Positions 28,705 to 37,358 of a stretch of DNA of 64,000 nt are shown one piece after another. The translations under genes were made by a program, and so were the position numbers. Source of the DNA: Bradyrhizobium sp. 149. Its GTDB lineage: Bacteria; Pseudomonadota; Alphaproteobacteria; Rhizobiales; Xanthobacteraceae. Numbering within the stretch: position 1 is the first letter of the stretch; each line of letters opens with the position of its first letter. The notes beneath the pieces are model-generated. The model was not told where the DNA came from and searched no databases. It was given only the letters and a program-made list of their open reading frames with translations. The stretch spans positions 496,001 to 560,000 of the forward strand of contig NZ_JADPKK010000022.1 of NCBI RefSeq assembly GCF_023073915.1, read 5' to 3'.

Positions 28705-29844
28705 ATGAGCGACGGCAAGAACGGCCTGCAGCTGCGTTCGCTGATCAAGAAGAGCGGTGAGCTCGAGATCTCGCTCCTCGACGTGCCGACCCCCGAGCCC
28801 GCCGCGGACGAAGTCGTCGTCCGCGTCGAGGCGGCCCCGATCAACCCGTCCGACCTCGGGCTCCTGATCGGCGCGGCCGATATGAGCACGGCGAAGGCGT
28901 CGGGCACCAAAGATGCGCCCGTCATCACCGCGCAGGTTCCGGAAGGCGCGATGCGCGCGATGGCAGGCCGGCTCGACGAGTCCATGCCGGTCGGTAACGA
29001 AGGCGCGGGCGTCGTGATCAGGACCGGCTCGTCGGATGCCGCGAAGGCACTGATGGGCAAGACCGTCGCCATGATCGGCGGTGCGATGTATGCGCAGTAT
29101 CGTACGTTGAAGGTGCGCGAGTGCCTGCCGTTGCCGGAAGGCACGACGCCGGCCGAAGGTGCCTCCTGCTTCGTCAATCCGCTGACGGCGCTCGGCATGA
29201 CCGAAACCATGCGGCGCGAGGGGCACAAGGCGCTGGTGCACACCGCCGCCGCCTCCAATCTCGGACAGATGCTGAACAAGATCTGCATCAAGGACGGCAT
29301 CCCACTGGTCAACATCGTGCGCAGCAAGGAGCAGGCCGACATCCTGCACAAGATCGGCGCCAAATATGTCGTCGATTCCAGCGCGCCAAGCTTCCTCGGC
29401 GATCTCACCAACGCGCTGGTCGAGACCGGCGCCACCATCGCTTTCGACGCCATCGGCGGCGGCAAGCTCGCCGGCGATATCCTCAACTGCATGGAAGTCG
29501 CGATCAACAAGACCGCGAAGGAATACAGCCGCTACGGCTCCAACGTGCACAAGCAGGTCTATGTCTACGGCGGGCTCGATGTTCGCCCGATCGAGCTGCC
29601 GCGCGGCTTCGGCATGGCCTGGGGCGTCGGCGGCTGGCTGCTGTTTCCGTTCCTGATGAAGATCGGGCAGGCGGACGGGGCCAAGCTGCGCCAGCGCGTC
29701 GTCGACGAGCTGAAGACCACGTTTGCCAGCCACTACACCAAGGTGGTGTCGCTTCAGGAGACGCTCGATCCTGCCAATATCGCGATCTACGCCAAACGCG
29801 CCACCGGCGAAAAATTCCTCATCGCCCCAAATAAATTGTCGTGA
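28705..29844 (+). CDS. Zinc-binding-dehydrogenase-like (MDR) oxidoreductase
   Basis: A 379-residue medium-chain dehydrogenase/reductase, probably an NAD(P)H-dependent quinone or enone reductase. The N-terminal GroES-like catalytic domain includes VRVEAAPINPSDL and VGNEGAGVVIR; the Rossmann cofactor domain runs about 175-330, with HTAAASNLGQMLNKIC and TIAFDAIGGGKLAG. The zinc-ligand cysteines of alcohol dehydrogenases are absent, pointing to the zinc-free subgroup. It starts 33 bp after eno behind GGGGAGGA, so it may share the eno transcript. Substrate unknown. Confidence 0.88.
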   Translation: MSDGKNGLQLRSLIKKSGELEISLLDVPTPEPAADEVVVRVEAAPINPSDLGLLIGAADMSTAKASGTKDAPVITAQVPEGAMRAMAGRLDESMPVGNEGAGVVIRTGSSDAAKALMGKTVAMIGGAMYAQYRTLKVRECLPLPEGTTPAEGASCFVNPLTALGMTETMRREGHKALVHTAAASNLGQMLNKICIKDGIPLVNIVRSKEQADILHKIGAKYVVDSSAPSFLGDLTNALVETGATIAFDAIGGGKLAGDILNCMEVAINKTAKEYSRYGSNVHKQVYVYGGLDVRPIELPRGFGMAWGVGGWLLFPFLMKIGQADGAKLRQRVVDELKTTFASHYTKVVSLQETLDPANIAIYAKRATGEKFLIAPNKLS

Positions 29845-29954
29845 TCTGCGGCAGCTGGTCACCCAAAGAAGGTCTTGCCTTCTGAGCGAAGCGGGAGATT
29901 ACTCCGCCGCCATTGAAAGCGGAATAACCGCAGGCGCTCAGAAGGGGACCTCTC

Positions 29955-30953
29955 ATGACCGATCTCAATCGCCGCCACTTGCTCGCAGGCGCCGCCGCCC
30001 TCAGTGCGGCGGCCGTGACCAAGCTTGGACCGACCGCCGCCAATGCCGCGGTGCCGCAGGCCGGCACGCAGGCGCCGGGCTTCTACCGCTACAAGGTCGG
30101 CAGCTACGAGTGCACCTCGATCAATGACGGCGCGCGCACTTTCCCGATGCCGGACAAGTTCGTTGCCAACGCGCCGAAGGAGGAGGCGCTGGCCGCGGGC
30201 GAGGCAGCCTACATGCCGAAGGGCATGGTCACGGTGCCGTTCAATCCGCAGCTCATCAACACCGGCTCAAAGCTGGTGCTGATCGATACCGGCAACGGCG
30301 TCGCCAATCTCGAGCCGAGTAAGGGCGCGGTCGGCCGCGCGTTGCAGAACCTCCAGGCTGCCGGCATCGACCCCAAGAGCATCGACGTCGTGCTGCTCTC
30401 GCATCTGCATCCCGACCACACCAACGGCATTCGTCTCGCCGACGGCGCGCTTGCCTTCCCCAATGCGGAGATCATGGTGCCGGGCAAAGACTGGGAATTC
30501 TGGACCAGCGAGGACAACGCCGCCAAGGCCGAGTCCAACCCGATGATGAAGAACTACTTCGCCAACGTGAAGAAGACCTTTGCCGGCCTCGAGTCCAAGG
30601 TGACGAAATACGATTGGGGCAAGGAGGTCGCACCCGGCATCACCTCGATCGCGACGCCCGGCCACACCCCTGGGCACACCTCGTTCGCGGTCGCCTCCGG
30701 CGATGCCAAGGTGCTGATCCAGTCCGACGTCACCAACATCCCGGAGTTCTTCCTGCGCAATCCCGACTGGCATGTGGTGTTCGATACCGATGCTGCGATG
30801 GCGCAGGAGACCCGCCACAAATTCTACGACATGGCGGCGGCAGAGAAGGCGACCGTGATCGGCTTCCACTTCACCTTCCCCTCCGTCGGCCATGTCGAGA
30901 AGGACGGCGCCAGATATCGCCTGATCCCGTCGGCATGGAATCCGACGATCTGA
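29955..30953 (+). CDS. Tat-exported metallo-beta-lactamase-fold hydrolase
   Basis: A 332-residue protein with a twin-arginine-type signal (LNRRHLLAGAAALSAAA) and a metallo-beta-lactamase fold. The metal motif is LLSHLHPDHTNG (His150, His152, Asp154, His155), with further ligands in TPGHTPGHTSF (near 236-246), QSDVTN and a late GFHFTFP. Exported MBL proteins include lactonases and other hydrolases; the substrate cannot be assigned, and it is not evidence for beta-lactam resistance. AGGGGA lies upstream of the ATG. A terminator-like hairpin follows the gene. Confidence 0.88.
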   Translation: MTDLNRRHLLAGAAALSAAAVTKLGPTAANAAVPQAGTQAPGFYRYKVGSYECTSINDGARTFPMPDKFVANAPKEEALAAGEAAYMPKGMVTVPFNPQLINTGSKLVLIDTGNGVANLEPSKGAVGRALQNLQAAGIDPKSIDVVLLSHLHPDHTNGIRLADGALAFPNAEIMVPGKDWEFWTSEDNAAKAESNPMMKNYFANVKKTFAGLESKVTKYDWGKEVAPGITSIATPGHTPGHTSFAVASGDAKVLIQSDVTNIPEFFLRNPDWHVVFDTDAAMAQETRHKFYDMAAAEKATVIGFHFTFPSVGHVEKDGARYRLIPSAWNPTI

Positions 30954-30977
30954 GCCGGTCTGCAGATTGTAAGAAAG

Positions 30978-31003
30978 ATCGGGCCGCCGCTTGGCGGCCT
31001 GAT
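30978..31003 (+). terminator. Putative terminator after the MBL-fold gene
   Basis: An 11-bp stem centred on GGCCGCC-GCTT-GGCGGCC (one G-U pair) begins 24 bases after the stop codon and is followed by TGTCTT, a weak U-run. The position fits a rho-independent terminator. Confidence 0.5.
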
Positions 31004-31128
31004 TGTCTTGGGCAACCGTTCAGAAACTCAGCGTTTCCAAATCGCGCCGGTCCATGCACTTGCATCCATCGCCGAGGATCGCTTAAGTGCCGCCCCGGCA
31101 CTCCCGCTGAAGATTTCGAGGACACCCC

Positions 31129-31680
31129 ATGGCCTACAATATCGTCACGATCGCCGGCAGCCTGCGCAAGGACAGCTTTTCGCTGAAGATCGCCAATGCG
31201 CTCGCCAAGCTCGCGCCGGCCTCGCTCAAGCTCGAGGTCATCACGCCGGCCGGCATCTCGTTCTTCAACCAGGACCTCGAGGGCGCGCCACCGGCCGACT
31301 GGTTGTCTTTCCGCGAAAAGATCCAGAAGTCGGACGGCGTTATCTTCGTCACGCCTGAATACAATCGCGCGATCCCGGGCGTGCTGAAGAACGCCATCGA
31401 CGTCGCCTCGCGGCCCTATGGCAAGAGCTCGTTCAACGGCAAGCCGGTCGGCATCATCTCGAACTCGCCGGGTCCTCTGGGCGGCGTCAGTGCCGCAAAG
31501 ACGCTCCAGAACATCCTGCCGGGCATTTCCGGCCCGATCATGCAGCAGCCCGAGGCCTATCTAAACGGGGTCGGCGACGCCTTCGATGCCGAGGGCAACC
31601 TGACGAAGGATTCTCTGAAGCCGGTGCTGCAGGCCTATATCGACGCGTTTGCGGCGCACGTGGCGAAACATCACGGCTGA
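31129..31680 (+). CDS. NADPH-dependent FMN reductase
   Basis: A flavodoxin-fold reductase of 183 residues, like ChrR, YieF or AzoR-type NAD(P)H:quinone/FMN reductases that detoxify quinones, chromate or azo compounds. The FMN phosphate loop is TIAGSLRKDSFSLK (about 7-20), the isoalloxazine loop VTPEYNRAIPGVLKNAID (about 75-92), and NSPGPLGGV lies near 114-122. Length is normal. It is a single-gene unit between the MBL-fold gene and ftsB, with a palindrome just after its stop. The specific electron acceptor is not predictable. Confidence 0.92.
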   Translation: MAYNIVTIAGSLRKDSFSLKIANALAKLAPASLKLEVITPAGISFFNQDLEGAPPADWLSFREKIQKSDGVIFVTPEYNRAIPGVLKNAIDVASRPYGKSSFNGKPVGIISNSPGPLGGVSAAKTLQNILPGISGPIMQQPEAYLNGVGDAFDAEGNLTKDSLKPVLQAYIDAFAAHVAKHHG

Positions 31681-31693
31681 GGCCGCTCAATCC

Positions 31694-31726
31694 TTGTCAT
31701 GCCCGGGACAAGCCCGGGCATGACAA
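31694..31726. repeat. Perfect 14-bp palindrome between the FMN reductase gene and ftsB
   Basis: TTGTCATGCCCGGG and its complement around ACAAG form a strong hairpin with no T-tract. This is a familiar intergenic palindrome in Bradyrhizobium and relatives. It may stabilise or end transcripts. Confidence 0.65.
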
Positions 31727-31787
31727 TCGGCGGTTCGGGGCAGGGGCAATTAGCACGCCCTTAACCAACCTGACCCATCTTCCCAGG

Positions 31788-32105
31788 ATGGTCTCCCGCG
31801 CGCGCCTGAAATCGATCCTGACCGGTCTTGCCCTCTATGCCATGGCGGCCGCCATTGTCGGCTATTTCGGCGTCAACGCCTATACCGGCAAATACGGCCT
31901 CAACGCCCGCCAGGAGCTCGACCAGGAGATCGTGGCGCTGACCAGCGAGCTGGCACAGCTCAAGCGCGAGCGCGCCAGGAGCGAGCAGCGCGTTTCGCTG
32001 CTGCGCTCCGCGAAGATCGACCCCGACATGCTGGACGAGCGGGCGCGCTTCCAGCTCGACTACGTCAATCCGCGTGATCTCGTCCGGATGATCCCGGCGA
32101 ACTGA
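31788..32105 (+). CDS. ftsB: Septum formation initiator, FtsB/DivIC family
   Basis: A 105-residue bitopic membrane protein. It has an N-terminal TM helix (about 13-31), then a coiled coil (about 42-75; ELDQEIVALTSELAQLKRER) and the conserved end DMLDERARFQLDYVNPRDLV. In other bacteria FtsB bridges FtsL and FtsQ in the divisome. The position between eno and pdhA is a classic alphaproteobacterial order. Family membership is clear; the symbol is by analogy. Confidence 0.9.
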   Translation: MVSRARLKSILTGLALYAMAAAIVGYFGVNAYTGKYGLNARQELDQEIVALTSELAQLKRERARSEQRVSLLRSAKIDPDMLDERARFQLDYVNPRDLVRMIPAN

Positions 32106-32419
32106 GACGCGAGCGGCGCAAGCGTCCGTTCGCGGAGGCGTTGCGGTCTGTCACTGATTCCATCGATCTAGCGCGATCGCGATATGCAAACAGCCTGTTG
32201 CATTCCTGCAGCTGACGCGAGCGTGTCTGCGCTCCGCTTCCACACACGATGGTGGGAGTCGAGAGCTAAATGTTGCCCGATCTGCGTCAAAGATTTTGCA
32301 ATATTACGATCACGTTGCAGTGCGGCATAATGAAAGTCGTGCCATGCCGCCGCGGTGCTTTCCAAGGGCGTTTGAGTTGGGTTAGAGAGGGCTGAAGTTT
32401 TCTCTGACCCGGAATTCCC
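32106..32419. other. Intergenic region upstream of pdhA
   Basis: About 314 bp that presumably carries the promoter of the pyruvate dehydrogenase operon. The last 150 bp are AT-richer than the flanks. I saw no clear operator, RNA or frame. Confidence 0.4.
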
Positions 32420-33442
32420 ATGGCCGCACCCAAGAAAGCCGCCGCAAGCACTGCACAGGACAAGACCGACGGCGGTTCGCCCCCGGAATTCACCAGGGAG
32501 CAGGAGCTCAAGGCGCTCCGCGACATGCTCCTGATCCGGCGGTTCGAGGAAAAGGCCGGCCAGCTCTACGGCATGGGCGCGATCGGCGGCTTCTGCCATC
32601 TCTATATCGGCCAGGAGGCCGTGGTGGTCGGGATGCAGATGGCCCTGAAGCCGGGTGATCAGGTCATCACCGGCTATCGCGATCACGGCCATATGCTCGC
32701 CACCGGGATGGAGGCCAACGGCGTCATGGCCGAACTCACGGGCCGTCGCGGCGGCTATTCCAAGGGCAAGGGCGGCTCCATGCACATGTTCAGCAAGGAG
32801 AAGCACTTTTACGGCGGCCACGGCATCGTCGGCGCCCAGGTCTCGCTCGGCACCGGGCTCGCGTTCGCCAATCATTATCGCAGCAATGACAATGTCAGCG
32901 TCACCTATTTCGGCGACGGCGCGGCCAACCAGGGCCAGGTCTATGAGAGCTTCAACATGGCGGAGCTGTGGAAGCTGCCGGTGATCTATGTCATCGAGAA
33001 CAACCGCTACGCGATGGGCACTTCGGTCTCGCGCGCCTCGGCGCAGCAGGATTTCTCCAAGCGCGGCGCCTCCTTCAACATTCCTGGCCAGCAGGTCGAT
33101 GGCATGGACGTTCGCGCCGTCAAGGCCGCCGGCGACGAGGCTGCGGCCTGGTGCCGCGCGGGCAAGGGCCCCTTCATCCTGGAGATGCAGACCTACCGTT
33201 ATCGCGGCCACTCGATGTCCGATCCCGCAAAATACAGAACGCGCGAGGAGGTCGAAAAAGTTCGCCACGACCAGGATCCGATCGAGCAGGTGCGCAACCG
33301 CCTGTTGGCCGCCAAGGTCAGCGAGCAGGATCTGAAGGCGATCGACGCCGAGGTGCGCGAGATCGTCAACGCGTCCGCCGATTTCGCCCAGCATGATCCC
33401 GAGCCGGATGCCGCCGAGCTCTGGACCGATATTTACCGCTGA
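32420..33442 (+). CDS. pdhA: Pyruvate dehydrogenase E1 component, alpha subunit
   Basis: Forms an alpha2beta2 thiamine-diphosphate enzyme with PdhB that decarboxylates pyruvate and acetylates the lipoyl arm. It has 340 residues, starting with a Lys/Ala-rich tail. The ThDP motif is [13 protein letters not shown], ending at [26 protein letters not shown] and [15 protein letters not shown] are the conserved phosphorylation-loop-type segments of eukaryote-like E1 alpha. It is the first gene of the PDH operon, 29 bp before pdhB. Confidence 0.98.
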   Translation: MAAPKKAAASTAQDKTDGGSPPEFTREQELKALRDMLLIRRFEEKAGQLYGMGAIGGFCHLYIGQEAVVVGMQMALKPGDQVITGYRDHGHMLATGMEANGVMAELTGRRGGYSKGKGGSMHMFSKEKHFYGGHGIVGAQVSLGTGLAFANHYRSNDNVSVTYFGDGAANQGQVYESFNMAELWKLPVIYVIENNRYAMGTSVSRASAQQDFSKRGASFNIPGQQVDGMDVRAVKAAGDEAAAWCRAGKGPFILEMQTYRYRGHSMSDPAKYRTREEVEKVRHDQDPIEQVRNRLLAAKVSEQDLKAIDAEVREIVNASADFAQHDPEPDAAELWTDIYR

Positions 33443-33471
33443 ACGCGCGCAAGCTTTCTTTTGGAGTCGAT

Positions 33472-34863
33472 ATGCCAATTCAAGTGCTGATGCCCGCGTT
33501 GTCGCCCACGATGGAGAAGGGCAACCTCTCCAAATGGCTGAAAAAAGAGGGTGAGACGATCAAGTCCGGCGACGTCATCGCCGAGATCGAGACCGACAAG
33601 GCGACCATGGAGGTCGAGGCGACCGATGAAGGTACGCTCGGCAAGATCCTGATCCCCGAGGGCACCGCCGACGTTGCCGTGAACACGCCGATCGCGACGA
33701 TTCTGGCCGATGGCGAGAGTGCCGCCGATCTCGCCAAGGCGCCCGCGCCCGCCCAGCAGCAGAAGGCCGCCGAGTCCGCAGCCCCTGCCGCCGCGAAGGC
33801 CGAGGCGCCTGCTCCGAAAGCTGCACCATCCGCGCCGCAAGCGGTCGCCGAACCCGACCCGGAAGTGCCCGCCGGCACCGAGATGGTAACGCAGACCATC
33901 CGCGAAGCCCTGCGCGATGCCATGGCCGAAGAGATGCGCCGCGACGCCGACGTCTTCGTGATGGGCGAAGAGGTCGCCGAATACCAGGGCGCCTACAAGG
34001 TGACGCAAGGGCTGCTTCAGGAATTCGGCGCCAAGCGCGTCATCGACACGCCGATCACCGAGCATGGCTTTGCCGGCATCGGCGTCGGTGCCGCGATGAC
34101 CGGATTGAAGCCGATCGTCGAATTCATGACCTTCAACTTCGCCATGCAGGCGATCGACCAGATCATCAACTCCGCGGCCAAGACGCTCTACATGTCCGGC
34201 GGCCAGATGGGCTGCTCGATCGTGTTCCGCGGGCCCAACGGCGCCGCCGCGCGCGTCGCCGCCCAGCACAGCCAGGACTATTCGTCCTGGTACTCCAACG
34301 TCCCGGGCCTCAAGGTCGTCGCGCCGTTCTCGGCCGCTGATTACAAGGGCCTGCTCAAGGCTGCGATCCGCGATCCCAATCCGGTGATCTTCCTCGAGAA
34401 CGAGATGCTGTACGGCCACACCGGCGAGGTGCCGAAGCTCGACGACTTCGTGATCCCGATCGGCAAGGCGCGCATCGTGCGCTCCGGCAGCCACGTCACC
34501 ATCATCTCATGGTCGAACGGCATGAGCTACGCGCTGAAGGCCGCCGACGAACTCGCCAAGGACGGCATCGAGGCCGAGGTGATCGACCTGCGCACGCTGC
34601 GTCCGATGGACACCGAGACCATCGTCAATTCCGTCAAGAAGACGGGACGTGCCGTCACGGTGGAAGAGGGCTGGGCCCAGAGCGGCGTCGGCGCCGAGAT
34701 CGCCGCGCGGATCATGGAGCATGCATTCGACTATCTGGACGCCCCGGTCGCCCGGGTCTCCGGCAAGGACGTGCCGATGCCCTATGCCGCGAACCTGGAG
34801 AAGCTCGCGCTGCCCTCGGCAGCCGAAGTCGTCGAGGCTGCCAAAGCCGTCTGCTACAGGTAG
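33472..34863 (+). CDS. pdhB: Pyruvate dehydrogenase E1 component, beta subunit, with N-terminal lipoyl domain
   Basis: Catalytic beta subunit, 463 residues, longer than a usual E1 beta (about 330) because of an N-terminal lipoyl domain (about 1-80). The lipoylation Lys is residue 43 in [11 protein letters not shown], followed by an Ala/Pro linker and the transketolase-like beta domain from about 140 ([14 protein letters not shown]; later [17 protein letters not shown]). This fusion is characteristic of alphaproteobacteria. The lipoyl domain is nearly identical to that of PdhC, suggesting a recent or maintained duplication. Confidence 0.97.
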   Translation: MPIQVLMPALSPTMEKGNLSKWLKKEGETIKSGDVIAEIETDKATMEVEATDEGTLGKILIPEGTADVAVNTPIATILADGESAADLAKAPAPAQQQKAAESAAPAAAKAEAPAPKAAPSAPQAVAEPDPEVPAGTEMVTQTIREALRDAMAEEMRRDADVFVMGEEVAEYQGAYKVTQGLLQEFGAKRVIDTPITEHGFAGIGVGAAMTGLKPIVEFMTFNFAMQAIDQIINSAAKTLYMSGGQMGCSIVFRGPNGAAARVAAQHSQDYSSWYSNVPGLKVVAPFSAADYKGLLKAAIRDPNPVIFLENEMLYGHTGEVPKLDDFVIPIGKARIVRSGSHVTIISWSNGMSYALKAADELAKDGIEAEVIDLRTLRPMDTETIVNSVKKTGRAVTVEEGWAQSGVGAEIAARIMEHAFDYLDAPVARVSGKDVPMPYAANLEKLALPSAAEVVEAAKAVCYR

Positions 34864-34866
34864 ACC

Positions 34867-35169
34867 ATGGCGGGTCCGAAGGAGCAGCCATTGCCACCCG
34901 ACGTCCTCGTCCGCGATGATGCGGTCGAGATCCTGCGCGTCTTCGTGCTGGACGGCGGGCTGTCGATGGCGTTCCAGCGGGCCTTCGACGAGCCCGACAT
35001 GTGGGGCCTGCTGCTCGTCGATCTCGCTCGTCACGCCGCGCGCGCCTACGCGCGCGAGAGCGAATACACCGAGGAGGACGCGCTGAACCGGATCATCGAG
35101 ATGTTCCAGGCCGAGATCGAGCGTCCCACCGACACCGGCACCACGACGCCGCGCGGGAAGGGACACTGA
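34867..35169 (+). CDS. DUF5076-type small protein in the PDH operon
   Basis: A 100-residue soluble protein beginning MAGPKEQPLPPDVLVRDDAV with the core VEILRVFVLDGGLSMAFQRAF and MWGLLLVDLARHAARAY. I believe it belongs to DUF5076, a family without a known function. It starts three bases after the pdhB stop and ends two bases before the next start, so it is translationally coupled to both. A role in complex assembly or lipoylation is only suggested by position. Confidence 0.78.
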   Translation: MAGPKEQPLPPDVLVRDDAVEILRVFVLDGGLSMAFQRAFDEPDMWGLLLVDLARHAARAYARESEYTEEDALNRIIEMFQAEIERPTDTGTTTPRGKGH

Positions 35170-35171
35170 CC

Positions 35172-35624
35172 GTGGCGATCGAATCCTATCATTTCGATTT
35201 CATGCTGGAGGCGATCCGCGAGGCGGAGACCTCGATCGCGCAAGGCGGCCTGCCGATCGGCGCCGTGCTGACCCGCGACAACAAGGTCATCGCCCGCGGC
35301 CACAACAACCGCGTGCAGGAAAACAACGTCATCCTGCACGGCGAGATGAGCTGCCTGCGCGAGGCCGGCGTGATCTCGTTCCACGACACCGTCATGTACA
35401 CCACGCTGTCGCCGTGCTCGATGTGCGCCGGCGCGCTCGCTCTGTTCAAGGTCCAACTGGTGGTCATCGGGGAATCCGTCACCTTCCCGGGCTCCAAGGA
35501 CATCCTAGACAAGTTCGGCATCCCCTGGATCGATCTTGCGGACGACCGCTCGATCACCATGATGAAGAACTGGCGTTCCAATCCTGCCAATGAGCGCCTG
35601 TGGCAGGGCGACATCGGCAACTAA
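35172..35624 (+). CDS. Nucleoside/cytosine deaminase family protein
   Basis: A 150-residue zinc deaminase starting at GTG 35172. The zinc motif HGEMSC supplies His56 and the proton-shuttling Glu58, and PCSMC supplies Cys82 and Cys85. The short length and the C-terminal FGIPWIDL resemble fungal-type cytosine deaminase or guanine-deaminase-like enzymes more than TadA. The start has AGGG nine bases upstream. It lies inside the PDH operon between the E1 beta and E2 genes, where its metabolic link is not obvious. The substrate is uncertain. Confidence 0.85.
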   Translation: MAIESYHFDFMLEAIREAETSIAQGGLPIGAVLTRDNKVIARGHNNRVQENNVILHGEMSCLREAGVISFHDTVMYTTLSPCSMCAGALALFKVQLVVIGESVTFPGSKDILDKFGIPWIDLADDRSITMMKNWRSNPANERLWQGDIGN

Positions 35625-35686
35625 ATCTGGTCTGTTCGTCCTCGCTCCTGGGGCCGACGTTTTGAGAAGTTCTTCGTGAGGTCAGC

Positions 35687-37027
35687 ATGCCCATCAACAT
35701 CCTGATGCCCGCTCTTTCGCCGACGATGGAGAAGGGCAACCTCGCCAAGTGGCTGAAGAAGGAAGGCGACAAGGTCAAATCCGGCGACGTGATCGCCGAG
35801 ATCGAGACCGACAAGGCGACCATGGAGGTCGAGGCGATCGACGAGGGCACGATCGCCAGGATCCTCGTGCCCGAGGGCACGCAGGATGTCCCGGTCAACG
35901 ACGTGATCGCGGTGCTGGCCGGCGAGGGCGAGGACTTGAAGACGGCAGGTGCCGCCAAGCCCAGCGCTTCGGTCGCACCTCCGAAAGCTGCCGAAGCACC
36001 GGCGGCTGCGCCTGCTGCGCCCAAGGCTGTGCCGCCGTCCACTGCTGCTCCTGCGCCGCAGGCTGCCGCCGCACCGGCCGCAAAGAGCAACGGCCATGGT
36101 GGCCGCGTGTTCTCCTCGCCGCTGGCGCGTCGTCTCGCCAAGGAAGCTGGTGTCGACGTTGCGATGGTCACCGGCACCGGCCCGCATGGCCGCGTGGTGG
36201 CACGCGACGTCGAGCAGGCCAAGTCGGGCAAAGGCCTCAAGGCACCCACGGCGACGCCGTCAGGCGCGCCCTCGACCGCGCCGACCATGTCGGACAAGCA
36301 GATCCTGTCGCTGTTCGAGCCGGGCTCTTACGAGGTCGTCCCGCATGACGGCATGCGCCGCACGATTGCGCAGCGCCTGACCGCGTCGATCCAGAACGTC
36401 CCGCACTTCTACCTCACCATCGACTGCGACATCGGCAAGCTGCTTGCCGCGCGCGAGGAGATCAATGCGGCTGCTCCCAAGGACAAGGAGAAGAAGCCGC
36501 TCTACAAGATCTCGGTCAACGACTTCGTCATCAAGGCAATGGCAGTTGCGCTGCAAAAGATTCCGAACTGCAATGTGAGCTGGACAGAATCCGGCATGGT
36601 CAAGCACCACCATTCCGACGTCGGCGTTGCGGTGGCGATGCCCGGCGGCCTGATCACGCCGATCATCCGCAAGGCCGAGACCAAGACGCTGTCGACCATC
36701 TCCAACGAGATGAAGGATTTTGCGACACGCGCCCGCTCGCGCAAGCTGAAGCCCGAGGAGTACCAGGGCGGCACGACGGCTGTCTCGAATCTCGGCATGT
36801 TCGGCATCAGCCACTTCACCGCCGTGATCAACCCGCCGCATGCCACCATCCTCGCGGTCGGCACCAGCGAAGAGCGGCCTGTGGTGCGCGGCGGCAAGAT
36901 CGAGATCGCGAACATGATGAGCGTGACCTTGTCCTGCGATCACCGCGCCATCGACGGCGCGCTCGGCGCCGAGCTGATCGGCGCATTCAAGCAGCTGATC
37001 GAAAATCCCGTCATGATGATGGTCTGA
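35687..37027 (+). CDS. pdhC: Dihydrolipoamide acetyltransferase (PDH E2)
   Basis: Core of the PDH complex, 446 residues: lipoyl domain (about 1-80; Lys43 in [11 protein letters not shown]), Ala/Pro-rich swinging linker (about 88-135), peripheral subunit-binding domain (about 138-175; SSPLARRLAKEAGVDV, then GTGPHGRVVARDV) and the catalytic acetyltransferase domain ending LSCDHRAIDGALGAEL with the active-site His. It transfers acetyl groups from lipoate to CoA. One lipoyl domain is present here and another sits on PdhB. It starts 62 bp after the deaminase gene. Confidence 0.98.
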   Translation: MPINILMPALSPTMEKGNLAKWLKKEGDKVKSGDVIAEIETDKATMEVEAIDEGTIARILVPEGTQDVPVNDVIAVLAGEGEDLKTAGAAKPSASVAPPKAAEAPAAAPAAPKAVPPSTAAPAPQAAAAPAAKSNGHGGRVFSSPLARRLAKEAGVDVAMVTGTGPHGRVVARDVEQAKSGKGLKAPTATPSGAPSTAPTMSDKQILSLFEPGSYEVVPHDGMRRTIAQRLTASIQNVPHFYLTIDCDIGKLLAAREEINAAAPKDKEKKPLYKISVNDFVIKAMAVALQKIPNCNVSWTESGMVKHHHSDVGVAVAMPGGLITPIIRKAETKTLSTISNEMKDFATRARSRKLKPEEYQGGTTAVSNLGMFGISHFTAVINPPHATILAVGTSEERPVVRGGKIEIANMMSVTLSCDHRAIDGALGAELIGAFKQLIENPVMMMV

Positions 37028-37050
37028 CGCCGCGCGAGGGACCAGGTTGG

Positions 37051-37281
37051 ATGCGAACACGCTGGCCTTGGATCGCAATGCTGTTGTCGATCATCGTCCT
37101 CGTCAGCCCGATCGGCACCGAAGTGCTGCAAGGCGCGTTCTTTAGCGGCGAACAGCTCTCGCGCAACATTGCCCAGCCGGTCGCCTTCATCGGCTTCGCG
37201 ATTCTGATCTCGATCTGCATCATCGAATGGCTGGTGAGGTCGATCGTTTCAAAACGCCGCGCTCGCGGCGCAACGGGTTGA
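37051..37281 (+). CDS. Small membrane protein between pdhC and lpdA
   Basis: A 76-residue protein with two hydrophobic helices (about 7-25 and 43-65) and a basic C-terminus (SIVSKRRARG). I do not recognise a family. GAGGG with a suitable gap precedes the ATG, and it lies 23 bp after the pdhC stop, consistent with co-transcription. Its stop codon is at the start of the 15-bp tandem repeat. Confidence 0.62.
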   Translation: MRTRWPWIAMLLSIIVLVSPIGTEVLQGAFFSGEQLSRNIAQPVAFIGFAILISICIIEWLVRSIVSKRRARGATG

Positions 37282-37345
37282 GTTGCAACGGTTTGACTTG
37301 CAAGAGTTTGACTTGCAAGAGTTTGACTTGCAAGAGTTTGACTTG
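37276..37345. repeat. 15-bp tandem repeat ahead of lpdA
   Basis: The unit GTTTGACTTGCAAGA occurs three times exactly (37291-37335), followed by a partial copy and preceded by a degenerate one, about 4.7 units in all. It ends just before the lpdA ribosome-binding site, so copy number would set the spacing from the previous gene to lpdA. Confidence 0.9.
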
Positions 37346-37358
37346 AATGGGAGCCACC

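Noticed and set aside
29955-30953. The metallo-beta-lactamase-fold protein as an antibiotic-resistance gene
   Set aside because: The fold and HxHxDH motif are shared by many hydrolases; nothing in the sequence points to a true beta-lactamase.
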